From: Spongilla lacustris
Lineage: Eukaryota > Porifera > Demospongiae > Spongillida > Spongillidae
Reading direction: 5' to 3'
Length of the DNA: 64,000 nt
NCBI GenBank assembly: GCA_949361645.1
Contig: OX442416.1
Location: 6,950,362 to 7,014,361, forward strand
Shown: positions 11,010 to 25,500 of the stretch, in pieces
Layout of the letters: every line of letters starts with the position of its first letter
How positions within the stretch are numbered: the first letter of the stretch is position 1
Translations under genes and position numbers: made by a program
Notes under the pieces: model-generated
What the model was told of the DNA's origin: nothing
The model's input: the letters and a program-made list of their open reading frames with translations, nothing else
Database searches by the model: none

Positions 11010-12100
11010 AGACATTCGCGCCAGTACATATAAATTAATGATAATAAAATGATTTAAACTTCATTTCATGACTATGTTTTCATGTATGGTACTTTCCATT
11101 CTCAGCGCAGCTTCCTACTGTAGTCTCGTTCTGATCGATTGAGGTTTTTATTTATTTACAAGCATAAATGTATGGATTCAGGTACATATATGTGGCTAAG
11201 ATATGCATGTACATGCATGCATGTATATCATGCATGCATGCATGGGGCGTCCCTCGTAAAAAGTCTAAGATCCACGTAAATAAAAGACCATGCCAATTAA
11301 TTATATTATAATAAAGACTTGGGCTATAAACCTTGTGCAGGCATGCCCAGATGTCCTGACTAATCAGACCATACAGTGCAGAGATATTAAATTACATGGA
11401 TTGGAAACACTCCCCTAATCTACGCTGAACGGGAAATCTACTGATCCGCGTTGCGCTGTATATATGCAACTACCCTAATCTGCATGGGAATGTACAAAAA
11501 CACACACCCAATCCCAGTGGACGAAGGTCTGGGATGGTGCTTATAGTGCTAGTGGTTACTAACCCCACCGGCGTGCTTTAATCTGGTTCGTGAGATGTCG
11601 TTACTCGAAGCTTAAGGAGCTTCGAAGCTTTAACGGACGTAAAACGTATTTTGAAAGCTCAATCTGGGGTATCCCAGTGTACAGAAAGAAACACTCTATC
11701 TCTGGTGCAAACAACCCGCCAGGTTTAAAACTTTATTCACTAGATCTCGATCGTTACTCTCACAGGGCTACTTCAGATAGATTATTGAGATCTAGCATAT
11801 AGCAACCTCGTAATGCTCATTTCAAATCCGTACATGCAGTGTACTGTGAGTGTGTGTTAATTTGCACCGATATTGAAATGCCTTTATAATGATATGTTCA
11901 AATCTTGCATTGCATATAACATATAACTGTAGAATACTATAAAGTCGCAATCGCATCAATGTGTAAACGTATCCGTTCATTAGATCGGAAAGAGGAGGCA
12001 CCGCCCACCAATCGCTAAATTTGATTTGTAGCATATCATCTCATGCTGCGATAGTCAGAATTAGTTTGTGTAGCTTATTATAGCCTCATCGGTAAAGTTT
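11010..12100. other. Spacer upstream of the tandem-FERM gene
   Basis: A GCATGCATGC-rich patch near 11205-11245 and otherwise AT-rich DNA. I see no convincing exon or TATA box; the promoter of the gene starting at 12103 must lie here but cannot be pinned down by eye. Confidence 0.4.
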
Positions 12101-12102
12101 AG

Positions 12103-12855
12103 ATGGCATCAGTGGTAGGAGAGGATGAGAAGCGGCACGCTTTCACTGTAAAGTTGGGCGTGCACTTACCGGCTGGAAGGCAATCGCAGATCGATTCCGT
12201 GCAAAATGTCAAGGTAAGAGTTATATGGTATAACGTTAGAAGCGGCGGTCGCTTGTACATAAAGAGTGCGTGTGGGGGGGAGAGAGGGATGCTACGGTAG
12301 AGACGGGAAGCAGTTGCAATGTTCGCTGCATTACTTGCGTGACTATACACAGGTCACCAACCAAACACTCGTGTCCTACTTCTTCGAGCTGGGAGCATTT
12401 TTATTCCGAAGTGTCCACGGACGAGACAAGGCCGAACTTGAGAAAGGTAATATACAGATCGATGTACATGTAAGTAATGGTTCGTGTGTGGGAGGGGAAG
12501 GGCTAAGGTATGTACATGTAGGCGGGGAGGTGGGTAGGGCCGGGTTGAGCAATAGACCGCATAAGTGTACTTTTGGTTTGCAAGCGTATAATCAGTTGGC
12601 GAAAGGGTTAGTGTACTGTTTTTACCTGTACTATATACTATCGTGGCTATGATGTGAGGTGTTCACGTTCTCGATCAGTGTGTGCGACAAGTGCTAGACA
12701 ATTGACGCGCCGCCTCGGTATTGATAGGGAGTAGCTGCTAAAAGGGTTGTGTCTATATGAGTAAAGAATTCGCCTTGTAGCTGCGGAATGTGGGGAATGC
12801 AATCTGTAGTGAACACTGTCACAACGGAAGGATCCTTTATTTCACACGCACACAC

Positions 12856-12896
<41 letters not shown>

Positions 12897-13349
12897 ACAC
12901 ACATACACACACACACACACACACAGGCACGCGCAAACATACTACATGCATGCACCAATCAAAATACTTATAGATAAATGCATCGGTTACTTATAGTAAA
13001 TAGTATTTATTATCAGAATACAGGCATGAAGCTGAATGCATCAGGGGGAGGGGCTAATTTTGCACCAGTTCGCTAAGGTCCAGTACATCAGGCTTTGGGG
13101 TTCGTAAACAGTTAAACGCTAATACTTTCTTCAGTTGATTTGATTCATGCGTGTGACGGAGCCCATATTTGGGGGAAGCACACGCTTTGATGTCGCTCGT
13201 ACGCGCACAGTTACATACCAACTATCTTGCAAGGTAATTGTAACGGCGTGCGTCGTTGGCTAGGCTTCACGGTCCATTTCTTGCGGTCATGTCACCACAG
13301 CAACGTAAACTAAGCTTACATCGATCACCATTAGAGGTGATGAAAGTAG

Positions 13350-13405
<56 letters not shown>

Positions 13406-13718
13406 ATGTGTGCGTGTATGTGTGTGTGTGTTGCATATGTTAGTTGCTTATTTTAATGGGGTAAAGTATATGGGCTGTGTATGTGTGCTATGTACATTGG
13501 TTTCAGATGATATGACTGCACGTTTGATACTAAAAAGCATTTGTTATAGAATAAATTGGTGGTGCTGTCTTCAGTGCTTTATTCCTACATGCGCACAATT
13601 GCAGATTATGATGTGTGTCTGATTAAGGAGAATGGTGAACTCATTCTACACCAAAAGAGAGAGATTTCTCATTACCACATTGGGAAGGACGTAAGTGTAT
13701 TTAAACATGTATGAATGC

Positions 13719-13796
<78 letters not shown>

Positions 13797-16559
13797 TGTG
13801 TATGTGTGTCTGTGTGCAATGTATTTCTCCATGGAGATAGAGGGACAGTAAGTCTGGTATCTAAGGTCAGCAAATGGGAGAGGCCACATTAGATTAGCTG
13901 TGTTTGCAGCCAGCATGCTTTGCCAAATGAAGGTGTACTTGAACAGTTCGTGTTTGTGCACAGGAATGTGTGTTTGAAACATTCATGTTTCTTGTGCTTG
14001 TGTGCATAGCAATTATCGTACAAAAGTCCCATTCAGTCCCCATCTGTTTTATCCATGCCAAAATAACAATTCCTTCTGCGCACAACTGTGTAAAATTAAC
14101 GTAACGCTTTGTTTAGGAGGTATCATAATAAATCATTAAAACATTATATGTGCATTGTGTGTACCATGGTCTCTTGGAACAGACATGGTTTAGTGCATAC
14201 CAGTTTTGTTCTGTTTTCACACAATTTTATCACAAGATGGTGATTGATTGCTTAAAAACTGCATTAAATTCTGGATTTGTGTAGGGGGTGCGCAACTAAG
14301 TGCATTCTTTACATTCCTGTGGGCAGTTCTCTCTATGGGCTTTATAATTAAGGTTGCATCAACACCACCTAGGTAGGAATTTCTCTCACCCTCCTCCCTC
14401 AAAACAACACCCATTGAAGATTAAAAAGTGCAGTATGTCAATATGTTCAGAATGTTATGTTTTGTTTAGAGCTGACCAAAGTTTATTGCAGTACCACGCA
14501 TATGCACAAACACAAAACAAGATACACACATGTCCCCACACACATGCACACCCACAACTTGGGTATAATGAAAGCAAACATTCTGTTCCAATTGATTGAT
14601 CACCATACAAATGTACCATTTTCACACTGCACAATAATTAACATACTCACCACATTCACATGCTCACCACATACACATGCTCACCACATACACATGCTCA
14701 CCACTTACAGGACATACTGGAGCTGCGCCACAAGGCACTGCCGATCATGCTGACTGTAAATCTCTGGGAGGGACAGGAGAAAAGCATGAAGGTAATGATT
14801 AACACATATACATGCTTTAAGGCACATTGACTCACATGCAGATTACAGTTGGTCATCCATGCATATGATATGATAAATCCATGCAGCCCACTAAATAATC
14901 CACATTCATTACCTTTCCTTCATAATGCCCTACGTACATTCAATATCCTCTTTCTTTTTCATGTGGACCTACAGATAAACACCTGAGTGTATGTGGATGC
15001 ATTAATGTGTGTCTGTTTACCTACATGTAACCCTAACCCTAACCCTAACCCTAACCCTAACCCTAACCTAATTTTAAATGACTGTAGGTGTATTCTGGTG
15101 CACCAGTGATGGACATCATCCCTGCTGTGTGCAAGGAGCTAGGTATGGGCCTTTATGCAAGGAGAGGGTGTGCATATGTGTGTATGTGTCCATGTGTAAT
15201 GTGTGTTGGTATGTACACAAAATATTACATGTAGAGACAAAATGCAATATCAATTCTATGGTATTTATTGTCACAATTCATTGTCACAAATTACACGCTG
15301 AGACATTGTCTATACTTTGTCACAAACTACACAATGCCACACATTATTACACTTTGTCACAAATGCATAAATGTGCTCATTCTCACTCACATCATCACCT
15401 CACCGTACATATACACACACACAAATACTTGTGTACAAACACCATGCATCCATGTTTGCGTATAAACCACAGACGGTATGAGAGAGAATCCTTTACTTGG
15501 TTTGTACCTTTCTTTAAAGGCATAGAGGAAGACACAGAAATGTCATTGGCTTATCCCATACTAAAGGTATATACATGACCATGTGTTATGTGTTACATCA
15601 TGTCAGCATAACATGTAACTTATTAAGCATAATGTTTCATGTGTTATGTCACGTCAGCATAGCATGAACATCATAATATATATTATATTTTATATTATTA
15701 TGTGTTTGTATGACTATGTGTGTGTGTATTCATGATTGTAATTCACATTGTGGTGACAATACCAAAATAGGAATTTAAATAAATTATGCACATAGCTGTA
15801 ATAAATGAGCGAATTGTGTTGCCACTGTGGTTATGGAAATTGTATCGCAACAGCCCAATGTGACAAGGGATCACTCTTTGGAGTGTACAAATGATTGGAG
15901 GTCGAATTTTGTAAGGCTATGGCAGTAATAATATCCAATTACCATGTGTAAATGCGCCACATGTATGTTTATCAGTGGTCAGCAACATGCTACATGTATG
16001 TGTGCTGCCGGCTATAGCTGAAGGATTGTTCATGTGTAATATAGCTTACATTTCTCACAGGTCAAAGACCACACCCCTTGCCTTCGCTGGCTAGACCCCT
16101 CCTCCTCCCTTAACTCTCAAGGTGTCATCAATGGAGACACTCTACTTTTGAGGTAAGTGGCACTCATAACTTTGTGGGCTGCTTGGACACTGCTGTATTC
16201 TGATCCAATTACGACTACAGGAAGAAATTCTTTATCCTGAATGAAGATATCACTGAAGCCCTTGAGAGGAATTCAACATTAAAAGAATTGCTCTACCAAC
16301 AAGTAAGAAGGGAATGTTTCTTAGGAACAGAAACATGAAAGATTGAATTTTAATGCATGCATGGTCTCCTGCTGCATGCATAGTGAATGTTTGTACCACA
16401 AACCATAGTTCTGTCACAAAGGGCTATAAACAGGTCTTGTGCCAAGATGATGTACTGAAATCACATACCTGCAGTAATATGTCATAATATTGAATGATTT
16501 TCCGGACAGCTTGCCTCTACAGCATTGTAATGCTAAAATGAAATTCTGTATTGGAGGAT

Positions 16560-16593
<34 letters not shown>

Positions 16594-19500
16594 GGAGCTC
16601 CCAAACTAAGGCTATACTACATTTAATGTCCTGCCTAGGCCTTCCATCACTACACCTCTGAAGTCTGCCGCATTCACAATATGGATTTGGATTCTGTTTA
16701 CTCCCAGGTAAGACAGCAGTGTTGTGGCTTCAGATGGAATGTAACTACCATCGTTCTGCAGACATACTTAGACCATTACATTACGCAGCCATTAATGCTT
16801 TGCACCACACCCTTATCTGCAGACACATTTCCTGGGGTGTGTGTGTGTGTGTGTGTGTAATCTTTTCTCCTCAATGCTTTTGATCCTACCCTGACACATG
16901 TACATAAATGTACATGTGCATTGCATATCCTCAGTCATACAATGCTTTTAACAGATATAGAAAATTAATATAACATTCTTTGATCCCCAGTCATACACAT
17001 ATCTATAGAGTACAGACATTTACTTGCACATATTCAGGCCCAGCTTTGGTTGTATGTGTGTTCAGTAAAATAGACTAAATAAACTTGCAAGTTGCTGCTA
17101 TTTTACTGAACACACATATGACCAAAGCTAGGTTCACAGAAGCACACTTCAGAATCCATGGATTCTGAATGGTTAATAGATTGAGGGAGGGGAGAGGGGG
17201 AGGGGGGGTGGAAACCTGAAAATGTGCAGGCATGCTCATACATGTACCTTGCATTTATCTTGAATAGTCCCACAAATGGACTGATTTCGTCATGGCAGTC
17301 TATGTGCATACTTGAGTGCAATTAGATTAACATTATGATATACGTAAGCAACGTACATGTATCATTGAGAATTTTGACATTTTCGTGTCATTATTAAAAT
17401 GTAAATCATTCCTATATATTGTGTGTTGACATCTTTTTAGCTCAGCATCTATTTCAACCATATTGAAGAGGGCATTGTGGATGCAAGGTTTGTGTAGCTA
17501 GGGATCATAATGGTGGGCTTTGCTAATTACACAATATACAAGTACCTTATGCCTTTTGTGCACAAAAATATTAAATAAATTTGACATAATTTTTAAATGG
17601 GTGCCCAGGGGTGTGTGCCACATGTATTAATAAACTATTGACAATGATTTACGATTTGTGTGGATAACACCAGATGTGTGTGTCTATGTGTGAACATGTA
17701 ATGGCTATCCTATCACAGTTCATCAATCAATGCATTGAAAAAGATATCGAAGTTGTCAGACGGGACTGACCAGAAGATTGAACAGATGATGGAGGTATGT
17801 ATATTGCATATGACTGTGTTAAGATAACCTGATTGAAGAATTTCACTAAGGGGGAATGTAGGGGCACCATCCCTCAAAATTGTAGAACAATGAGACACTT
17901 GCAAAAGAAATGTGTCATGTTCATAGATGAGAGCATGTTAGGACATTGCTTTGGAGTACTTTATATATAACCATGCAGTTTTTTGACATGGAAATGGAAA
18001 TGGAACCAAGTGTTTCACATTATACCTTCCCCATAGCCAAAAATTAGTTTTAGGTCAATCATAAGTGGGAGGGGCTGTAAATTAAACGTTTATCTCAGTC
18101 TTAGACAAAACAAGTGAGAGATATTGCATAATATATTGATATTAAAAAAATTGAAATTGTGAGGAAGAAGGTACCGTGGCATGGGAAAAATTAATTTAGA
18201 GGGAAACATCCTCGTAGGAATTCTTGAAAATACATGCAGCTTCCATACCCACACACTGACTCTGCCCTTATCCCATACAATTTGACTTGCGACATGATAA
18301 GAAATGGAGACATCAAATGTGTGCTGTTCCCATTTGCATGCATAGCCTGATCACAAAAAAACCTGTGAAACCATATGACTAAGCTGTGGTCCATACATGT
18401 ACCTTCTCAGTTAGTCAAAGCCATTATATTTGGCACTGAACCAATGCACCCGGAATATATGAGGGGGAGGGCGGAGGGAGAAATGCACGCATGTACATGT
18501 ATATTAAATAACAAGTGTCTGGCATTCAGGCTTTACATTCCGATCATTATATTTTTCTTTCAGAGTTTAGCTTGTTATAACCGCAACTATTTTAGCATAA
18601 CCGATTAGTAATGAGTTTTTTTTTAGCACAATAACTTTGTGACTATTGCTTTGAATAAGAAATGCCTGGTATTGGAATGCAACACTATTAATGTGACCTG
18701 TGAGCTTTGTAAATGCGTGTCATATGAACCCTGCAATCTTATTGGTAATATTTAGCTCGTGCCCACTCTTCATTCATCCTGTTTCATCCGCCCAGGCGTA
18801 CCGGTTGCAGCAGAGCGTAAAATCGATCCCCAAAGGCACAGCTAAGAGCACCGTTTTGCAGTTAATATCCGAGCCGTCGGCCATCTTAGTGGCTTATTTC
18901 CCCGTGAGGATGCAGGTCCGTTCATTTTGCAGTTGTGTAAATTGATCAAATTAGTGCACCATAAACATTACCCGTTGTTATGTTGCGTATTCCTCGTGCC
19001 GTGCATAGCAACGTTGGCTTAGTTGAACCAATAAGCCTTTTTTGGCGGATATCAAATTTCGAATCCATTCATAATTTCTTATGCGTCGTATAAAGGCTCT
19101 CTCTTGCTTGTTTATTATGCATTCCACTTCATCTTCCATGCTGTAGGACTCCAGCAAAGAACTGGTAATGGCTGTCAGTAGTGAGAACGTTTCCGTCTGT
19201 GAAGTTGACGAGGACGGAAAACTAAAGGTACGCGACTATATATCGGAGCGTGCGCTTACATCACTTTGGCCGATTGCAAACTACAGGGTACATATATTGT
19301 GGCACTGCTATATATATGATGATAATATAATTATAATTATATATATATAATTATAATTATAATTATATATATATATACGAGCCTTAACGAAGAATCCGTT
19401 GACGGAGGGGTCCCTGTACTTTTCAGATGTACCCGACGACTTTACTAAGACCTTTTAAATGTAGGTATTACCTGAGAAAAGCTGGCGATTGAAAGATATT

Positions 19501-22500
19501 CGTGAGAGCTGTCAACAGACAGAGCATAGCATTCGGATTGTAAGTTCATGGGCCCCGCAATTGTACGTGATAGATCTACAATTGCATCACTACTATTTTT
19601 ACATTTTATGATAGAATGCAATCTTTAATATTAAATGTTGTTTTTCTTTTGCAGAATACACTGGGCTATTGGCAAGAGCTGTTTACAGAATATGCTATTG
19701 AACTTTCAAATTATATTTCAGAGAGTGAGCGTATTTCCAGAAGAAAAGGTATGATTACGTGTACATATATAGGAGTACATATATAGGAGTTGTGTGCTTT
19801 GCTGGACATGCACACACTTTCATTCCTTTACACATAGCCACAAGGAATCGGTCTTCAACGTGTATTGCAGCATCGCCAGAACCATATGTACCATCAGACC
19901 TTTCTACAGTTGTGGAAAACCCCATTGGCGAGGCCATGTCAATCACCTCTAACACAAACAACTCTTCCTCCATCACTGGTGTGATTAGTCACATGCAGCC
20001 AGAACCTTTATCCTCATTAAACATTAACAGCGCTGGCAGCACAACTGCATCTGTAGAAAATCAGCAGGTGGTCTCAAATGATCCAAAACAGACATCTGAT
20101 GTTGAAGAAATAAAGAGCAGTGAAAACATGTTTGATCGTCAGGTAGATTTTTTTTCATACAATACATGCTTTTTATTTCCATCTTCAGTCCATTGTAGCC
20201 TGTGCTTCCACCTCCATGGATGCATCATCTAATGGTTCCAACTCTCTAGAGGTTGTTTCCCATGGATCTGTGTCTTTAGACATGGATAAAAGTGGCTCCA
20301 CCTCTTTAGATGTTATACAAAGTACATGGACCACTTTGTTTGACAGTTTATCAGCAAGTCCACCTGCTGTTAAAACTGCAAGTACTTCTTTGGAGACAGC
20401 CATGTCCTTGGATGCATACGTAACTACTCCAGAGGGTCAGAGAGACAGTGGAGTCCTTTCCTCATCTAGTTCAGATACTCCAAGGGGCAGGCCAAGCCCT
20501 ACCTCTGATAAAGCTAATTCAGCAAGTCCACAAAAATCAACCTCAGCAGGGGCATCCAATCTGCAGACTGTGTATCAATGGCCACCTGGAGAGGAGAAAA
20601 TTCCTTCTGCAACTCTGCCTAAACGTCCATTCAATGTTATCTACTCCCCAGCTAAAAGCAACCAATCAACAAAGAAACAACATTCTCGTCAAGGTGATTT
20701 TTATCAGCATTTTTCTTAGATTCCATATGAACATTATTGTATATACTTTACTATATGTTTTAATTCATTTAAAATTTACCATGGTCTCCTCCACTTCATT
20801 ATTTCTTTCCATTCTTTTCTCCCTCTTCACTGACTCCCTCCACCCTTCTATCCCTCCCTATCACACTTCGTACTGCCCTTTTCTATCACCTTTCTTCTAA
20901 TTTCATTCACAAAGGTTCCCAGGTGTCACGAACAGAGAGTGTTCGATCCAAGACATCACAAAAGTCATCGCAAGAGTTTATTTGCATTCCACCGTACTTG
21001 TCCTTGGTAAGACCAATGCAGCTAAAGTAGATAGGCATATCTACACAACCTAATATTAAGATCACATCTATGTATGTGTAAAACGCACAGCTTCTATGGT
21101 ACCTTTTGGTATATGAAAAGAAGTAGAAAGACTTGCACATCACCCCTCCTCCATCCTGTCTCGATTTTAGGATTTCCGTGCAGTGGTGGAACGCCACAGG
21201 CTGTTTCACATAGTGGTGATGAAGCAGGACATCAGGCCCCTCTTGGTGAGCACATGTATGCATTGCCTTTACATGTAGTGTTGCATGTTAGCATGATGTT
21301 ACTTAACTATACTACACCCATGAATAGTAAGATACATTGATGTATCTATTTTGCTTGTTCTAGAATATACTTTGTACATTTATGTGTTGCATGGTATGTG
21401 CCTTAATGCAGTGCTGATATTTGGAGTTTTGCTAACCTATATTTGGAAGGGGGGGGGGGGGGGGGGGGGCTTAGGGTATTCTATCTTATATTCATTTTAT
21501 ATAAAATCGCGAGGACTTGTTCTTCATTCTGACAGTGTCTTACAAATAAATCAATTTATAAAGTGCCTCAATCCATGTACTAATATAACTCAATTCTGTA
21601 CACAATACATGTTTATATATTGTAATTGCCCATCATTTGACCAATGTGTTCTGTCACATCAGCTTGACATCACTACCACTGTAAAGGAAGCAATTGAAAT
21701 CATCTGTGGGACATTTGGAATATGTAATCCAGAGAATTACTACCTTGCCATTCCTCCTGGTATTCAGAGCATAGTGGAGAAATATGGAGGACGACCGGTG
21801 AGTGATTGGTGGCAAAGGGATTAAATAAGCATATTAATTGGCACTGTTGTAATGATGATCAACATGGTTTTAATACTGTATAAAAATGAAGTATCACAGA
21901 GTATTGGTATGTCAGTTGAATGAAGCAATGTTTACTGCTCTTGAAAATCTCGTTTTTTGCATATAAGATAAGGCAAGTGCATGCAATCTATGTAGTCACC
22001 TTTTGTGTAAACATTTAATTGTAAAGCGATTTCAAATAAAACGAATGCAACCCATTATGTGTTAAAAATTGAGGTATATAACCTACTTCCACTATTATAC
22101 CATTTGTAACGCATTATAGTCCAAATGTTTAAATTCATGTGATAGTCATTCACTAAAGGAAAATGTTCACATTTACATTACACAATGTAACCTGTATAAC
22201 TGTGATCACTACACATATATTCACTGTGGTATATGAACTAGTGATGCATGACAGTGGTATACTTTTTATCTTCAGAGGAGTTTGGTTGGTCGCTTTAAGA
22301 AGAGTGAGCACAGCATGAAGAGTTTTGGTGAGCTCACATGAAGGCTGTGGAAGTTTGCCACATAATTCATCTTTATATTTCTCACTCACTAGCCTCGAGA
22401 TTAGATGGTGCCAAGAGCTTGCAGATCCAATATGACTACTCAATTCAGCCATACCTCCTCCATTTGAGGTTAGTGTAGGAGCATGTATGTAATACATGTA

Positions 22501-25500
22501 TATATATATATATATATATAAAATTATATATATATATAATAATTATAATACTATATATACAAATACATGTCAATTGTAAATAATAACTGACGTATACATT
22601 GTATGATGTACATGCACCATGGTAAAGTTTCTAAGCATTATTCATCACACTGCTAATGTAGCAAACATTACTAATATGTTTATAAATTCCTTAGAAACAG
22701 CTAAATCTGTTGTAACGACTCTTCCATTCTAGTATGGTTTAGTTATTCATAGCATTATGAAATTCTTTTTGATATCCTACATGTTTATGAATGATCTGTC
22801 ATGCTGACTATTTGGTGTCAGTCATTAGCTCATTACATAGAGCAGTCCATTCAGCTCGTCTTCCCTTGCTTGGCTGATTTTACTCTTTTCGTGCATCATA
22901 TGTTTATACTGCATTCAGTATGTGTACCTTGACCTTGTCTTTGACAACAAACATATCATTTTGTTGTATTACATATGTGACATTGATTATTAAGACAGCT
23001 CATGCAATGTATACATCAGCGAATTGCACACATGTATGTGCACATCACTTATGCGATGAGATCTCAATGCAACAACTTGCTGCTTCACAGGAAATTCCAG
23101 CATGCAGAAGAGGATGATATCGATACCCCTGATGTGAGTATTGGCTCCTGTGGTGAAGAATGGCCAAAATCTGAGCATCCAGATGTTGCTAGATATCGAA
23201 AGTTTTACCAGGTAGGGTGTGGTGATTAATGACATAAATAAAATGTGTTGCAGACTATATAGCTATTTGAGTTCATTGGGTTTTGAATAAGCCAGGACTG
23301 TTTACCCACATGGCAATACATTGCAATCTGATACTTTATTTGTAAATTGTGTTTTTCTATGCACTTTTGAGGTTTTACAAAACATTACCAAGTACTCTTT
23401 TTGTCTTTTAGGGATGGATAGGTGTGGTGCAAGGAGCATATCCCGTTACCAGAGAGACTGCCATACAAGTGAGCTGCACAGTGCATTTGCAGTCTTGAGG
23501 ACAATGCATGCAGATATCAATGAAATTAATGCCACTATGTATTAGACTAACCTGTATAAAACATACATGTACTGTTAGATTGCAGGACTACATGTAAATG
23601 GTTTGTGATAATATGCATGTATAAAAACAGGAACTGAAATAAGAGGATAAATCTATGCCACCACATTAATTATCACAAGGGCAAGCCACACAGCAACTGA
23701 GATGTGTATAAACCATAAAAATGGCTACACTTATATGTGATTCCACTGCTTGCAATCTGATGGACCTTGTACAGCATATACACATGCACACTTATAGGAC
23801 CTTGTACAGTATATATCACTATCCTCATCAAATCTATTGTTCCTTAGCTGGCAGCACACCTGACTGGAGTGTACTTTGAAAAGAAGGCTGGGAGGCCATG
23901 GCCACCTCGTGACTATGAGTGAGTCTTGTGCAGCATGAAGATATTGGTCACAAAAGTTCTATATTACAGTCCCAAGGCCTTCCTACCTGAGCAGCATAGG
24001 AGTGTCTCTGGAATTTCATCTCAAGTTATGGAGGTACATTTAGTACACGGCAGGTGCACGAGGAACATTCAAATCTTTCGTGCACATTGCCATGTAGGCA
24101 AATATGATGTAAAGGTTTTGCATCACAGCTGCATTTACTGTACTGCATGCATGGTATAATCCACTATAAGATTTGCATCCATTTTATAGGTCTACACAGC
24201 CATTGAGGGCATCCAGCTACTTGACTGTATCAACAAGGTCATCAATTTGTGCTCAGTCCAGCAAGGAGTGTTCTTTGAGGTTGCTATCCCAACCAAGGGA
24301 GACTTGATCCCTACCAAGCGGATGAAAAAGGTTCTCTTTGGGGTCAGTCAGAATGGGCTGTTTACTGTGGAGAAGGAAGCTGGAATGGTATGCAATATGA
24401 GAGTATTATCATTCACTGTGATATAATGTACATGCATGCATTTATCATCACAAAGATTATCAAACTTAACATGCATACAGTGAGCGCATGCACATTTTAG
24501 TATCAAAAATCCTATTCAATAAGTTGAATTGCCCACATTCAACAAAGTATCACTTACAGGGATGTTTATCACTACTCTCATCCCCTGGCCTATGTTATGC
24601 AGCATTGCAAGGCTTACATTGCTGCTCAGCATTACGCATAGCACTGATGTAATCCCCCTCCTCCCTTCCCCCCACCAACATTGGATCTGGGACCTGATTA
24701 ATGTGCAATACACTATAGTATTACAAAAATTGAATGATTGCATTAATAATTATTGCATTTCAATCTAGGTACACTTGAAGAGGGACCTTGCTCAAATTCA
24801 TGACTGGGCGTGCTCAGATAACAGCTTCCACTTGGTGAGGCTATTTGGATGCGTGGGCTAATGAGTGATGACACTGAAAATATTTTTTTCAGGACTTCAA
24901 GACCTGGGGGGAACCATTTTATGGCTACACATTTCAAACAAAAGAAGTGATTGATACTCTGAAAATGTATTTGGATATAGCAAAGAGAAGGAAAATTATG
25001 GAAGAATTTGAACTTGAGAGAACAAGAGAGGAACTATGTAAGGAGTGCACCTGGCCCATGTCTAATGTTAGTCACAGTTTGATAGCCCTGGTACACAATT
25101 CTGCTCATGCGTGTAGTACAACCATACAATTGATTACATGTAATACGTATTTGCTACACTATGTAGTCAGTAAGGATAGAACATCAACATATGTGTATAG
25201 TTCTAAGCTGAGTGAAACCATGATGTGTGCTACATACACCATTTTATAAGCCTTCTGTGATTAATGAGTTGCTGATAAACACCTACTGGTTTTAGTACGT
25301 CTTGGACATCTTGATGAAGAAAAGAAGGTGGACCTCAGTATGCATCAAACCCTCACAATAAATGACATCGGTGATGTTAAAGATGCACACAATGGACCAC
25401 AGACAGTTGTTGAAGAAAGAAATAATGTGCAGTTCAGAAATGAACCTAACGATCTGCTTTCTGCACGTGATGAAAAACATAACAAGGTAATTTGTGTACA

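Noticed and set aside
12266..12652. 128-codon frame overlapping exon 2 of the tandem-FERM gene
   Set aside because: It reads into introns on both sides; the spliced exon 12353-12446 explains the coding signal.
13646..13982. His-Thr-rich frames on the minus strand near exon 3
   Set aside because: Translation of the (GT)n microsatellite.
21351..21824. 157-codon frame around exon 20
   Set aside because: Only its last part (21663-21797) is the real exon; the rest is intron containing a poly-G run.
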